Part shown: piece after piece, positions 26,132-36,067 of the stretch | Layout: the number at the start of each line of letters is the position of its first letter | Position numbering within the stretch: position 1 is the stretch's first letter | From: Parvimonas sp015257355 | GTDB taxonomy: Bacteria > Bacillota > Clostridia > Tissierellales > Peptoniphilaceae | Reading direction: 5' to 3' (one strand) | Assembly: GCF_050262165.1 (NCBI RefSeq) | Contig: NZ_CP189844.1 | Length of the DNA: 64,000 nucleotides | Position numbers and translations under genes: made by a program | Notes under the pieces: model-generated | What the model was told of the DNA's origin: nothing | Database searches by the model: none | What the model saw: only the letters and a program-made list of their open reading frames with translations

Positions 26132-29100
26132 CTATTTATCATCTTTTTTCTTTGATATATAAGCTCCACCAAGCCCTGCTAATGCAAGTACAACATAAGA
26201 CATACCACTTTGGATATTTGTCTTTGGAAGATTGCCTTCTTTTTGAACTTGTGGCTTTTGTGGTTGTGGTACCGGATTTGGTTGCGGTACTGGGTCTGGT
26301 TGTGGTACTGGGTCCGGTTGTGGTACTGGGTCCGGTTGCGGTACTGGGTCCGGTTGTGGTACTGGGTCCGGTTGCGGTACTGGGTCCGGTTGCGGTACTG
26401 GATCCGGTTGTGGCACTGGATCCGGTTGTGGCACTGGGTCCGGTTGCGGTACTGGATCCGGTTGTGGCACTGGGTCCGGTTGTGGCACTGGGTCCGGTTG
26501 TGGTACTGGGTCCGGTTGTGGTACTGGTTTTGGAGTGTGAGTATTTGTTATTGTTACAACTTTATTTTCAGTTTTATATTCTACATTGTAACTATTTTCT
26601 CCATGACTAACTTTTCCATCAGCCTCTCCAACTTCTTTTACTTCATACACATTCGCTTGTGCTTGAGTTTCAGTATCTTTTACCAATAAATTTTCAAATT
26701 TATGAGAGAAATTATTTCCTTCATTTAATTCTACTTCATCCCCAAGTTTTGCACCATTTTTATAAAGTTGAACTTTTACAGTAGTTTCCTTTACTTCTCC
26801 AACCCATTCCTTTTTAACTTCAATTGAAGTTTTTTCAGGAGTTTTTTCGTAAACTGCATAAGTATTTAAAGTATTTTTACTTGCAACATTTAAAATATCT
26901 GTAATTTCTGAAGTAGCATTAGCACTCCAAGTCTTAGTAAATGTTGAATTAGCAAAATCATATTTCTTAGAATCAGCAAGTTTATCTAATGGTTTAGATT
27001 TAGCTTCATCATTATACCAAGAAATAAAATCATGTCCATCTAAAGTAGGTTCTTTATCTATTTTTGTAAGTTCAGTAGCAGCAACATTGTCTATTGAAAC
27101 TCTTGGATTTCCATTTCCAGAATCATAGAAAGTATAAATTTGCTCTAATTTTTGACCATTAGGGTCATTATCAGCTAAACCATTATCTATAGTAGCAGTT
27201 GGTTCATTTGTATGATATACCATTTTTGCTCTTTGTCCAAGAACAACTGTATTGTTATCTGGATTTAAAACATAGTCCCAAAGACCAGTTCCAACATGGT
27301 CAGAAACATCAGCAATTTTATCAGCTTCTACAGTTTTAGAAACATAATGGAAATTTTTTGCATCTTCAGCTGTTGGTTTATAGCTTTCAGCTCCAGTTGG
27401 TTTATAAGTAGCTTTTAAATCTGCTTTTTCAAGACCTTTTCCAACTAAATAACCAACATGTCTATGAGCCTTTTCAACAAAATCTCTTCCATAAAATCCA
27501 TCATTTGCTTCACTGTCTACTTCACTGATTGAAACATTTATTACAGAATTTCTAGCTCCACTTAAAATAACAGAAGATTTTTTATCTATAACTCTTATGT
27601 CATTCTTATCAGCTGTTGAGAATGTTGCATCAGTTCCGATAATCACATCTTTTTTAGCATAGATTGTTCCACCTGAATGTTCTCCATTAGAGAATTGATG
27701 ATTACCACCACTGAAATATGCATCATCTGTTTTCTTATTATTTTCAAATTCAGCACTATGAACATTTAAGTAGCCGTCATTGAAAATTCCGGCAGCCATT
27801 TGAGTTGTTCCATTATGTTTAATAGCAGCTTTATTATCAAGAGTTAAATTACCTTTATTGTAAATAGCTCCACCATAATTAGCGCTTGTATCAGTTATTG
27901 AACCACCTTTTATAACTACATTTGAATTTGGAGCAATGTATAGACCAGCTCCTGCTGAATTTGCATTAAATGTATATGCTCTAGCACCTGTTAATGTTGA
28001 ATTTTCAATTAATAAATCAACTGTTGTATTTCCGTATGAATCTTCAGTTGGTTTTCTATGTCCAACAGAGATAATAGCACCTGTATGATCTACTGTGAAA
28101 TTTGATAATACAGAGTTTTTGATATGAGATTTTGCTGAAGAATTATTTTCAAAAGCAATACCTCCACCATATTTAGCAGATTTTTTAGATAGGTCGTTCC
28201 AACCATATCCATTACCTGTTAATTTTGAATCATAAAGATTAAATTCTCCAGATCCAACTATATCAATAAAACCACCAGCAAAAGCTACAGATGGATTATT
28301 TTCCATTGTAAAATCTGTACTTGTAATTGTTAAATAAGAATCTTCTGAACAAATTGCACCACCAGATGTTCCAAAATAAGCTGAAGCAACTGGTTTTGTT
28401 GGTAATTGACCACCAACTAATTTGAATGTTGAATTTGTAATCTTATTATGTTTAGCTTTTGTACCAGATTGTTCAAATTTGATAGCTCCACCTGTATCGA
28501 AACCACCTTTTACAATGAAATCTGTTTTATTTATATTAACTATAGAATTTGTAGCTTCAATAGAACCACCTTGAAATCCTCCCTTATTACCATCTGTATG
28601 ATAAACATGGTTTCCTTCAAAAAGTGTTCTAATTTCTTGTCCGTCTTTTTCAAAAACATCAATATTAAGAACTGAGTTTTCAACTAACTTTATAGCTCCA
28701 CCTTCTCCATTTGAGCCAAATAGAGTTTCACTTGTTCCAGAATAACTGTCAAGGAATTTTCCACCTTTAACATTTATTGTAGAATTATTAGAAAAAATTG
28801 CACCACCATTTGATTCAATACCTGGATCACCAGCTTTTTCTGGAAGTGGAGTTACAGCTTTACTATGATTTTCTTGGAAAATAACATTTTCTAAATTAAG
28901 TACAGAATGTGAAATAGTAACAGCTCCACCACTATACTGTTGAGTATTAGAACCATTTTCTATCTTTTTAGGAAATTTCTCTGTACTAGCATTTTTAATG
29001 GTTGTACCCTTAACAGTAAGATTAGAATTACCAAATATATTAAAAGCACGACCATTTTCATTACCATTTATAACACCACCGTCTAATGTAAAATTAGCAC

Positions 29101-29371
29101 CTTGAACAACAAACATATCACCAACAAAATTCATATTTAAAGTTGAATTCCCTGTTAATTTAATTGTTTTATTGTAAGTGTTTGGAATAGTAATTGACTT
29201 TGTAATTGAAATATTTGTATTAATAACTATATCTTCATTATTATTTATTGCAGTTTGAAGTTGATCTTCAGTAGTAACTGTAGTTTCAGCATATGAACTA
29301 TTCATCGCAAAAAGTCCAATAAAGAAAGATAATAAAAATACAAAAATATATTTTTTTAATAATCTTTTCAT
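26132..29371 (-). CDS. Large wall-anchored adhesin: beta-helix, Cna-B, PDPVPQ repeats, LPKTN signal
   Basis: 1079 residues. Signal peptide (about 1-28, ending SYA). Residues ~30-600 are a right-handed parallel beta-helix of the pectate-lyase/Pmp type, seen as repeated GGAI(F/Y/C) and (I/V)xNSx(F/L) coils. A linker with YTFYDSGNGNP follows, then one Cna-B domain (TSIEVKKEWVGE...VVTITNT), 13 perfect PDPVPQ units, the variant sorting signal LPKTN, a hydrophobic helix and KKKDDK. The proline repeats would span the wall. ATG 29371 follows GGAGGAGTG. The helix fold suggests a surface adhesin; no enzymatic residues of polysaccharide lyases stand out. It shares its anchor with the upstream 29440-31509 protein. 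Confidence 0.87.
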   Translation of the reverse strand: MKRLLKKYIFVFLLSFFIGLFAMNSSYAETTVTTEDQLQTAINNNEDIVINTNISITKSITIPNTYNKTIKLTGNSTLNMNFVGDMFVVQGANFTLDGGVINGNENGRAFNIFGNSNLTVKGTTIKNASTEKFPKKIENGSNTQQYSGGAVTISHSVLNLENVIFQENHSKAVTPLPEKAGDPGIESNGGAIFSNNSTINVKGGKFLDSYSGTSETLFGSNGEGGAIKLVENSVLNIDVFEKDGQEIRTLFEGNHVYHTDGNKGGFQGGSIEATNSIVNINKTDFIVKGGFDTGGAIKFEQSGTKAKHNKITNSTFKLVGGQLPTKPVASAYFGTSGGAICSEDSYLTITSTDFTMENNPSVAFAGGFIDIVGSGEFNLYDSKLTGNGYGWNDLSKKSAKYGGGIAFENNSSAKSHIKNSVLSNFTVDHTGAIISVGHRKPTEDSYGNTTVDLLIENSTLTGARAYTFNANSAGAGLYIAPNSNVVIKGGSITDTSANYGGAIYNKGNLTLDNKAAIKHNGTTQMAAGIFNDGYLNVHSAEFENNKKTDDAYFSGGNHQFSNGEHSGGTIYAKKDVIIGTDATFSTADKNDIRVIDKKSSVILSGARNSVINVSISEVDSEANDGFYGRDFVEKAHRHVGYLVGKGLEKADLKATYKPTGAESYKPTAEDAKNFHYVSKTVEADKIADVSDHVGTGLWDYVLNPDNNTVVLGQRAKMVYHTNEPTATIDNGLADNDPNGQKLEQIYTFYDSGNGNPRVSIDNVAATELTKIDKEPTLDGHDFISWYNDEAKSKPLDKLADSKKYDFANSTFTKTWSANATSEITDILNVASKNTLNTYAVYEKTPEKTSIEVKKEWVGEVKETTVKVQLYKNGAKLGDEVELNEGNNFSHKFENLLVKDTETQAQANVYEVKEVGEADGKVSHGENSYNVEYKTENKVVTITNTHTPKPVPQPDPVPQPDPVPQPDPVPQPDPVPQPDPVPQPDPVPQPDPVPQPDPVPQPDPVPQPDPVPQPDPVPQPDPVPQPDPVPQPNPVPQPQKPQVQKEGNLPKTNIQSGMSYVVLALAGLGGAYISKKKDDK
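26289..26522 (-). repeat. Tandem 18-bp repeat, 13 units, coding PDPVPQ
   Basis: Thirteen in-frame 18-base units within the wall-spanning region of the 26132-29371 gene, varying only at silent sites (T/C, G/A). Local GC is far above the genome background. The repeat number is likely to vary between strains. Confidence 0.95.
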
Positions 29372-29407
29372 GTTCACTCCTCCTATGTAACATATTAGAT
29401 ACACGAA

Positions 29408-29432
29408 AGAGAAATAGGATTCCTATTTCTCT
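29408..29432 (-). terminator. Terminator of the 29440 gene
   Basis: AGAGAAATAGGA/TCCTATTTCTCT stem followed by T's. It separates this gene from the downstream 26132-29371 gene, whose ribosome site begins within ~25 bases, so no strong separate promoter is obvious between them. Confidence 0.85.
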
Positions 29433-29439
29433 TTTTTTA

Positions 29440-31509
29440 TTATTCATTATCTTTTTTCTTTGAAATGTATGCTCCACCAAGTCCAGCTAATGCAAGAATT
29501 ACATAAGATAATCCGCTTTGTACATTAGTTTTTGGAAGACTTCCTTCTTTTCTTGGTTTTTGCGGTTGAACTGGTTTTTGTGGTTCAGGCTTTTGAGGTT
29601 CTGGTTTTTGTGGTTCTACTGGTTTTTGCGGTTCTACTGGTTTTTCATCTTCAACAAAAATCCATTCTCCAACTAAAATTAAGTCATCTCCATCAACTGT
29701 TGCTTCATTTGTAACAGCTTCAGAAACACCATTTTTATCTACTGACCAACCTTTGAATTTCCAAGTTCCACCATCAACTTTAACATCTGCAAAGTTTTGA
29801 AGAGTTTCTTTTACTCCATTTTCAATACCGAATTTGTCTGCTGGTTGTTTTTCAGCAACTTCAGCTGGTAAATCTTTACCTTCTGTTCCGGAAATAAATG
29901 TAAAAGTTACATTGTATTTTTCTATTGTATATCCAAGAGCAATTGTATTTGCATCAACTCTCTTAATTTCTTCTTCATGATTTAAAGTAAGGAAAGAAAT
30001 TCTTCCTGCATTTACCATTGTGTTTCCTTGAATATAACCTTTTATTTTTAAAGTAGTTTCGCCTTCAGTATCTGCTAATTCCTTAGCTTTTTCATCAGTT
30101 ATTCTTAAAACATTATTATTTAATTCTGCATCTGATTTTCCAGGTAATAAAGTTTTTAAATCTTTCTTTGAAAGAACTTTTAACTTCATATTTTGTAAAA
30201 TCTTTTCAGCAATTGATTGACCTGCATCTGGAGTTATATTGCTTTCTGCGATTTTTTCATTACCAGTTCTAATAATCATTCTAACAGTAAAATTCTTATT
30301 GTTATTAGTATTTACTCCAAATGTAACTTTTGGATTAGTACTACTTACCAAAGTTTTAAAACTATCTTTTGTATTTCCTAAATCAGCATTTGTATTAGGA
30401 TCAAAGATATTTAAAACTTGTTTATTTGCTCCCATTACATATAAAGGTCTCCATGCATAGCCTTCATATTCTAAATAGATTTTTTCAGGAACTACTAAAT
30501 CATTATCAAGATTAACATTTATATCTACATAAGTGTATCCTGTCTTACCGTCATCAGTTTTAAATTCATTATCTTTGTAAGTATTTGAGAAAACTGGTCC
30601 AACATAACCAACATGAGGATCTCTATAAACTAACATTGATATTACAGGGTCTGTTTGAAATTCTGATGTTGCAATAACTTCGTGAATTTCATTAACATCA
30701 TCTTTTTTAGTGTAATTATCTATTATTTTTCTATCTTTATTTTCATCTTTTTCTTCTGCTAATTTTGTATCTGGTAAAACTTCTTCAGAAGTTTTATCCT
30801 TATCAATTGTTATTTCAGTTCCTTCTAATTTGAACTTATTAAGACCACCAACAATAGAAAGTCCTAAACCAAAAGTACTATCTGGTAATGGAGTTTCTGG
30901 GTCATTTAAACTGAAATAAACACCATAAATTTTAGCATCAGCAGGAATTCCATCAGGGAATACTGTTGAAATCTTATCTTCTGGTGAGAATAATCTAGCA
31001 CCATCAGCTAATTTTCCATTTTCAACAGGAGCCTTGTCTGACCAACCTAAGAAAGTTTTTCCAATTGATCTAAATAATCCTGGATTAGTTAAAGGAGCAC
31101 CTAATTTTTCATCAGCATTTGTAAAGTTTTTAGTTGAATCTTCTTTTCTTCTAGATTCACCAGTCCATTGTCCTACAAATGTAACTGTTCCTTCGAAATT
31201 AGCTTTAACTTCTCTTTTATTTCTTGCAGATCTAGGTTTTACTTCTTCTGCGCTCTTTTCTTTCTTATCTTCTGATTTTGGAGCTTCAACAGTATTTTGT
31301 TTTTCTGTATTTTCAGCTTCAGCTTTTTTTTCAGTTGAATTTTCTTTATTTTCTTCAACTTTTGGAGCTTCTTTTTCGTTCTTATTTTCCTTTTCTTTAG
31401 TACTTACTGCTTCAGTAGTTACTTTTTCTTCTTGTGCAAAATTTGTCTTTGGTAATATAGAAATTAACAATGCACAAATTAAAATTTTTGAAATCGACTT
31501 TTTGCTCAT
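29440..31509 (-). CDS. Wall-anchored surface protein with LPKTN signal
   Basis: 689 residues. Signal peptide (about 1-25), a Lys/Glu-rich coiled or disordered segment to about residue 100, a central ~400-residue region of unknown fold, then a SHIRT-like/beta-grasp repeat (VTFTFISGTEGKDLPAEV...GTWKFKGW...LVGEWIF), a PQKPEPQKPEP proline stretch, sorting signal LPKTN, hydrophobic helix and KKKDNE. The last ~35 residues are almost identical to the 26132-29371 protein. RBS AAGAGGAGG. The string LPKTN also occurs at the end of the signal peptide, where it cannot act as a sorting signal. The central domain is not one I recognise. Confidence 0.82.
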   Translation of the reverse strand: MSKKSISKILICALLISILPKTNFAQEEKVTTEAVSTKEKENKNEKEAPKVEENKENSTEKKAEAENTEKQNTVEAPKSEDKKEKSAEEVKPRSARNKREVKANFEGTVTFVGQWTGESRRKEDSTKNFTNADEKLGAPLTNPGLFRSIGKTFLGWSDKAPVENGKLADGARLFSPEDKISTVFPDGIPADAKIYGVYFSLNDPETPLPDSTFGLGLSIVGGLNKFKLEGTEITIDKDKTSEEVLPDTKLAEEKDENKDRKIIDNYTKKDDVNEIHEVIATSEFQTDPVISMLVYRDPHVGYVGPVFSNTYKDNEFKTDDGKTGYTYVDINVNLDNDLVVPEKIYLEYEGYAWRPLYVMGANKQVLNIFDPNTNADLGNTKDSFKTLVSSTNPKVTFGVNTNNNKNFTVRMIIRTGNEKIAESNITPDAGQSIAEKILQNMKLKVLSKKDLKTLLPGKSDAELNNNVLRITDEKAKELADTEGETTLKIKGYIQGNTMVNAGRISFLTLNHEEEIKRVDANTIALGYTIEKYNVTFTFISGTEGKDLPAEVAEKQPADKFGIENGVKETLQNFADVKVDGGTWKFKGWSVDKNGVSEAVTNEATVDGDDLILVGEWIFVEDEKPVEPQKPVEPQKPEPQKPEPQKPVQPQKPRKEGSLPKTNVQSGLSYVILALAGLGGAYISKKKDNE

Positions 31510-31689
31510 TTTTCCTCCTCTTAAATAAATAAATCTACGTAATTTTATTAATATCTAACATAACACCATTAATAGTTACCCAAATATAAACTTTCTAACT
31601 AAATAGCGGAATATAAAATTATTATTAATCTAAAAAATGTCATATAAAATCTTTTTTGTATATAATTTATACTCCCACTCAGTAAGCTT

Positions 31690-31712
31690 ATTATACCATA
31701 AAATCAAGAAAA
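31690..31712 (-). promoter_or_regulatory. Extended -10 promoter of the 29440 gene
   Basis: TATGGTATAAT with -10 at 31690-31695 and TG at the extended position; -35 poor. It gives a ~180-nt leader. Confidence 0.5.
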
Positions 31713-31744
31713 ATACAGTATTTTTTATATATTTTCAAAATTTA

Positions 31745-32350
31745 TTTTTTTATTTCTTTCAGAAATATTATTGTTTGTAAACAAACAATAATTGAGATCT
31801 TTCGACTACGCTCAAGATGACGTATTGGGGGATTTTCTTTTCTAATTGCTATGACGTGAAAATTTTCAATTATTAAAATATACAAATAAAATGATTTTTT
31901 TAATAAATAAAAAATTTCTTATACTATTTTTTATTTTCTACTTATTTAATAAATCTATTTTGATGTTTATTTACTTTTAACGTCTAGCTACTAAACGAGA
32001 GAACTTCCCTTATACGTCATCTCGACCGGAGTTGAGCAGAGCGAGACGGAGCGGAGAGATCTCATACTTTTGCTTTAGCAAAAGTAAATGTATCGAAGAT
32101 ACATAAATATATATTTATTTTTTATTTCTTTCAGAAATACTATTGCTTGTAAACAAGCAATAGTTGAGATCTTTCGACTACGCTCAAGATGACGTGTTAG
32201 GAGCCTTTCTTTGCTAGGTTCTAAGACGTGAGATATTTAAGTTTCTATACCTTATAAAAAATAAGGGCTAGATTCACTCCGTTACTCTCCGGTTGATATG
32301 ACGTGTGTTGCGGGGATTTTCTTTTTTAATTGCTATGACGTGAATTATTT
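31745..32350. repeat. Dispersed palindromic repeat cluster at the left edge of the pilus island
   Basis: Three pieces: a right-half element (31755-31870), a full element (about 31965-32230) and a right-end piece (32265-32350). Marker modules are TTTATTTCTTTCAGAAATA, TTGTTTGTAAACAAACAA, CAAGATGACGTRTTGGG, TTTACTTTTAACGTCTAGC, TACGTCATCTCGACCGGAG and the ATGTATCGAAGATACAT palindrome. The remaining gap to 32500 is AT-rich and has another TTTACCTTTAACGTC end at about 32450. No gene. Confidence 0.85.
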
Positions 32351-32508
32351 TGTTTTCTATACTATATAAGAATAAAATTATATTTATATTTTCTACTATT
32401 TTTTTACTATATTTTTTCTACTACATTTACAAAGATAATTCGAAGTTTATTTACCTTTAACGTCGTTCTATATTCTAAACAAAAATATTCTGTATTTAGC
32501 AATAAAAA

Positions 32509-32530
32509 AAGAACGAGTTAACTCGTTCTT
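32509..32530 (-). terminator. Terminator of the pilin operon
   Basis: AAGAACGAGT/ACTCGTTCTT perfect stem, A7 upstream. Confidence 0.85.
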
Positions 32531-32549
32531 CTAATTGTCTTTAAATCTT

Positions 32550-33743
32550 TTAATTTTGTTTGCTTTTACCTTTTTTGCTAATGAAATATCCAGTTGTGAA
32601 GATTACTAATCCTCCAACTGTCATTAATAAAAATAAAATATCTCCAGTTTTTGGAATACCTGGTTTGAAAGGTTCGTTTTTAATTATTGTCGCTTCATTA
32701 TCTTTTGATGTTCCGTCAATTTTGAACTCAACACTTCCTGATAATAAGCTGTAACCATTTGGAGCCTTTGTTTCTACCAAATAATAAGTTCCATAAGGAA
32801 GATTTTCAACTTTAAATCCACCGTTTTTTCCAGAAACAAGTACATAATCTTGTCCATCTCTCTTAACAGGAACAAACTTGTCGCCTTCCTTAACCATTAC
32901 CTTAAAAGTAGCACCTTCAAGGAATTGTGGATCTTTTCCACTTGAAACCTTAACAAACAATTTATCTCCCGTTTCAGTCTTTTTATTTATAACTCTAAGC
33001 GGAATTTCTGTTTCGTCAACAACTGTAAAAGTTGTATCAGTTTTATCTACAGTATATCCTGAAAGAGGTTCAACTTCTCTAAAGAAATAGTCTCCTGCAG
33101 GAAGTTTATCAATAAAGATTTGTCCTGTACTATCTGTATAAAGAGTTCTTGGAGCACCGTCTTTATCATAAGAATTTCCGTTCAAAGGTACTTCTACATC
33201 TCCATCTGCAGTTCTCATAAATAATTTGAAACCTACATTTTCAAGAGTTTTTCCGTCTTCAGACACTTTGTATAATCTTACTTTACCGTCAAGAGCGGGC
33301 GTCTTCTTTATTGTCTTAGAGTAAATGAATTTTCCATCATCTGGAACTTTGAAAGCAAAAGGTGCAACTTCATATTCCTCTGTAGCATCTGAATCTCCAC
33401 GAACATAATATGTTCCTGGTTCAAGACTTAGAGTAATTCTTCCGTCATTATCACTTTTTGGAGTTTCAAAATAATTTCCATTTTCATTGGAAATATCTTC
33501 ATCTTTCAAATCTTTAAGTTCTTCAACAATTTCAATTTTATTTTTACTAGCATAACCGTCTTTAAGCTTCCAAACTTTTAATTTAGTCTTAACTATTGGA
33601 TGTTTTTCATAATCATCCTTTTGAGAATAAATATAAATATCTAAAGGCTCAGATGCAAACACTGTTTTGCTAATTAGTCCGATATTCAGAAGCAATATAA
33701 AAGACATTACAATTGATATAAAATTTTTCGTAAATTTTCTCAA
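32550..33743 (-). CDS. Minor pilin subunit (SpaA-like domains, IPKTG signal)
   Basis: 397 residues. Signal peptide (about 1-30, ending VFA), then SpaA/Cna-B-type domains: KVRLYKVSEDGKTLENVGFKLF to FFREVEPLSGY, and KLFVKVSSGKDPQFLEGATFKV to YYLVETKAPNGYSLLSG, each closing with an E-box glutamate typical of isopeptide-bonded pilins. Sorting signal IPKTG, hydrophobic helix, KKGKSKQN. The start is TTG 33743, eight bases after GGAGAGG; no ATG fits. It is second in the operon behind the major pilin, with a strong hairpin between them. Likely the basal or ancillary pilin. Confidence 0.82.
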   Translation of the reverse strand: MRKFTKNFISIVMSFILLLNIGLISKTVFASEPLDIYIYSQKDDYEKHPIVKTKLKVWKLKDGYASKNKIEIVEELKDLKDEDISNENGNYFETPKSDNDGRITLSLEPGTYYVRGDSDATEEYEVAPFAFKVPDDGKFIYSKTIKKTPALDGKVRLYKVSEDGKTLENVGFKLFMRTADGDVEVPLNGNSYDKDGAPRTLYTDSTGQIFIDKLPAGDYFFREVEPLSGYTVDKTDTTFTVVDETEIPLRVINKKTETGDKLFVKVSSGKDPQFLEGATFKVMVKEGDKFVPVKRDGQDYVLVSGKNGGFKVENLPYGTYYLVETKAPNGYSLLSGSVEFKIDGTSKDNEATIIKNEPFKPGIPKTGDILFLLMTVGGLVIFTTGYFISKKGKSKQN

Positions 33744-33765
33744 TGCTTCCTCTCCTTTAATTAAA

Positions 33766-33797
33766 ATTATATCAGGAGAAAAATCTCCTGATATAAT
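33766..33797 (-). promoter_or_regulatory. Strong hairpin between major and minor pilin genes
   Basis: 13-base perfect arms ATTATATCAGGAG/CTCCTGATATAAT with a six-base loop, followed on the minus strand by TTTTAATT. It may be a partial terminator or an RNA-stabilising structure that keeps the major pilin in excess. Confidence 0.6.
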
Positions 33798-33819
33798 TCT
33801 TTAATTTTTAATATTTATA

Positions 33820-35874
33820 TTATTTTTCTTCAGCATTTCTTTTCTTCATTGCGTAAACAGCAGCTCCCATTAGAGTTACCCCTACAACAGTGAAGATTAT
33901 AGTACCTACTCCACCAGTTTGAGGAATAGAAACTTTCTTGTTCACAACTTTAGTAGCATCAGTTGCTGTACCAGCTGGATCATAAGCGATATCGCCAGCA
34001 GCTGCTGAGTAAGAAGTTGCATTTACTTCAAAACTAATAGTTCCGTTTAATAAAGCATATCCTTCTGGAGCTTTAACTTCTTTTAATTTGTAAGTTCCAG
34101 CTGCAAGACCAGTTACTTCAAATTGTCCATCTTTGTTTGATGTGAATTTAATAGCTTTTGCTTCTTGAGTAGTCCATTCATAATCAGTTCTAACTTTTCT
34201 GAAAGCTTCATCACGAGCAACTTTCTTAGTTTCGATTAATTCTTTAGCAGTTGTTCCTTGAGCTCCTTGTTGTTGATCTTTAGTTAATGCATTGTAAGCT
34301 GCAATAGCTTGATCATATTCTTGTTGAGCTTGGTCATAAGCTGCTTTGTCAGCTGCAACTGTTGCAGTATCTTTTAATGCTAAATATTTATCTTCAGCAT
34401 TTAATACTACGAAATCAGCTCCTGCTAATCTTTCAGTACCAGCTTCATTAGTCTTAACGAATTTCTTTCCGTAAGTTACTACATCTGGAGTTGTTGGAAT
34501 GATTGGTGTAGGAACGTCAGGTCTCTTAGTATTCTTAATTTCTACTTTACCTTGAGCGTTTACAGTGTATTCTGGAGAATATCCAGCAACAACTTCTTTT
34601 ACATAGTATTTTTTAGCTGCATCTAATTTAGTAAATTTATGGTTATAATCTGGACCAGTTTTAACAACTGAATCAACTACTTTGTCATCAGCTGCGTTAG
34701 CTGCTTTTTCATATAAGTAGTAAGTAACAGTAACACCTGTTGGTGCTGCTCCATCAGCCCAAGTCTTAGCAACTTCAATTTCATTGTTCTTTGGAGTTAT
34801 TTCTTTATCTCTTGGGTCAACATAGTTAACTGGTTTGTTAGCATAATCAAATTTAACTTGGTTCTTGTCAGGAGTTTCAACAACTGCTTCACCATTGATT
34901 ACTGCTTTATATTTTAATACGAATTCAACTTCACCTTTTTTAGCAGCTGCTTCGATTTTTTCAAGACCAGATGCTTTGAAGTTTAATACGAATCCACTTG
35001 CATTTTCAGTTAATTCATAGTCAGTTCCTTGAGCTAAAGTAATAGCTTCAGCTGGAGCTACAACATTAGCAGTAAGAGTTAAACCAGCTTTGTAAGTAAG
35101 ACCTTTAGTCATTGTATCTTCCCATCTGATTGTCTTATAAGTAGCATCTTTAGGAATCTTAGTCTTAACTTCGTAAGGAACTTCTTGTCCTACAGTTTTA
35201 TTAATTAAATCTTTAGGATTGTTTGAATTAGCATAGTCAGCTTGTCCTTCAATGTTCTTATCAACTTGTGGTTTTTCTTGAGTGTTCTTTGGATAAACAT
35301 GAGCATTTTCAATTGTTCCTGTTTCATTTACTAATGGTAAAGTAATAACAACTGGAACAGCTTTTTGAGCAGTTAATGTTTGTCCATCAGTTCCAACGTA
35401 AGTTGATTTTTCTTTAACTTCAAGAATTTGGTATTCACCAGCTGGAAGGTTAGTAACATCGAAAGCTTTACCATTAGCTTCTGTAAGTCCACCTAAAGCT
35501 TCGTCAATATTTTCTGTTACAGTACCATCAGCTTTAACATATTTAAAGCTTCCATCAGGTTGTTTTGCTTGCCATACAAAGTAAACACCAGCGATTTCAG
35601 AAACTGAATCAGGATGTCCGTTTCCGATTGTTGCTAAAATTGTGTTTAATTGATTTAGGTCTTGAGTACCATTGTAGCCTTTTTCTTCTACTTTAGCACT
35701 ATCCCATTTTTCTAATTTTTCTTTTTCTAAAAGTAATTTGTGTAAAGTTACTTTTTTAGTTCCATTTGGTTCTGCAGCATTAACTTTTGCAGTAGGTAAT
35801 ACTGATGCAAAGATTCCAAGAATCATAACAAATGCTAGAACACTTGAAACAATTTTCTTAGTTATTGTTTTCAT
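33820..35874 (-). CDS. Major pilin (isopeptide-forming fimbrial subunit)
   Basis: 684 residues. Signal peptide (about 1-34, ending VNAA). The N-terminal domain starts KKVTLHKLLLE and ends at the pilin motif VYPKN, with Lys196 as the predicted acceptor for sortase cross-linking. A D2-type isopeptide domain follows (QADYANSNNPKDLINKTVGQEVPYEV), then a Cna-B domain, and a last domain with a long helical insert (about 495-560, QQEYDQAIAAYNALTKDQQQ) ending in E-box YKLKEVKAPEGY. Sorting signal IPQTG, hydrophobic helix, KKRNAEEK. Order and motifs match FctA/SpaA/EbpC-type backbone pilins. RBS AGGAGG. First gene of the operon behind a strong promoter. Confidence 0.92.
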   Translation of the reverse strand: MKTITKKIVSSVLAFVMILGIFASVLPTAKVNAAEPNGTKKVTLHKLLLEKEKLEKWDSAKVEEKGYNGTQDLNQLNTILATIGNGHPDSVSEIAGVYFVWQAKQPDGSFKYVKADGTVTENIDEALGGLTEANGKAFDVTNLPAGEYQILEVKEKSTYVGTDGQTLTAQKAVPVVITLPLVNETGTIENAHVYPKNTQEKPQVDKNIEGQADYANSNNPKDLINKTVGQEVPYEVKTKIPKDATYKTIRWEDTMTKGLTYKAGLTLTANVVAPAEAITLAQGTDYELTENASGFVLNFKASGLEKIEAAAKKGEVEFVLKYKAVINGEAVVETPDKNQVKFDYANKPVNYVDPRDKEITPKNNEIEVAKTWADGAAPTGVTVTYYLYEKAANAADDKVVDSVVKTGPDYNHKFTKLDAAKKYYVKEVVAGYSPEYTVNAQGKVEIKNTKRPDVPTPIIPTTPDVVTYGKKFVKTNEAGTERLAGADFVVLNAEDKYLALKDTATVAADKAAYDQAQQEYDQAIAAYNALTKDQQQGAQGTTAKELIETKKVARDEAFRKVRTDYEWTTQEAKAIKFTSNKDGQFEVTGLAAGTYKLKEVKAPEGYALLNGTISFEVNATSYSAAAGDIAYDPAGTATDATKVVNKKVSIPQTGGVGTIIFTVVGVTLMGAAVYAMKKRNAEEK

Positions 35875-36038
35875 AACTATAATTCCTCCTATAAAAATAT
35901 AATAACAAATTTCTAGACATGTAAAAATTTTAGATCTAAAATATCATTCTACTTTTAGTTCTAAAAATTTTTAAGTAATGCCCATATAAATTGAAATTTT
36001 ATGAATATTTGATTTAAATATTCTTTAAACTCATGCTT

Positions 36039-36067
36039 AGTATAACATTAATTAAAATAAATTTCAA
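36039..36067 (-). promoter_or_regulatory. Promoter of the pilin operon, TTGAAA-17-TATACT
   Basis: -10 at 36039-36044 with TG upstream (extended -10), -35 at 36062-36067. It gives a ~160-nt leader to the major pilin. The remaining divergent gap to 36362 is AT-rich with no gene. Confidence 0.8.

Noticed and set aside
26289..26522. CRISPR-like regular repeat
   Set aside because: Units are contiguous 18-mers in frame with no spacers.
26152..26689. Long repetitive open frames on the plus strand (W/Y- and V/L-rich)
   Set aside because: They arise from the PDPVPQ repeat read backwards; composition is nonsense for a protein and no start signal exists.
31420..31450. LPKTN in the signal peptide of the 29440-31509 protein as a sorting signal
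   Set aside because: Position at the end of the signal peptide is wrong; a proper LPKTN plus helix and basic tail occurs at the C-terminus.
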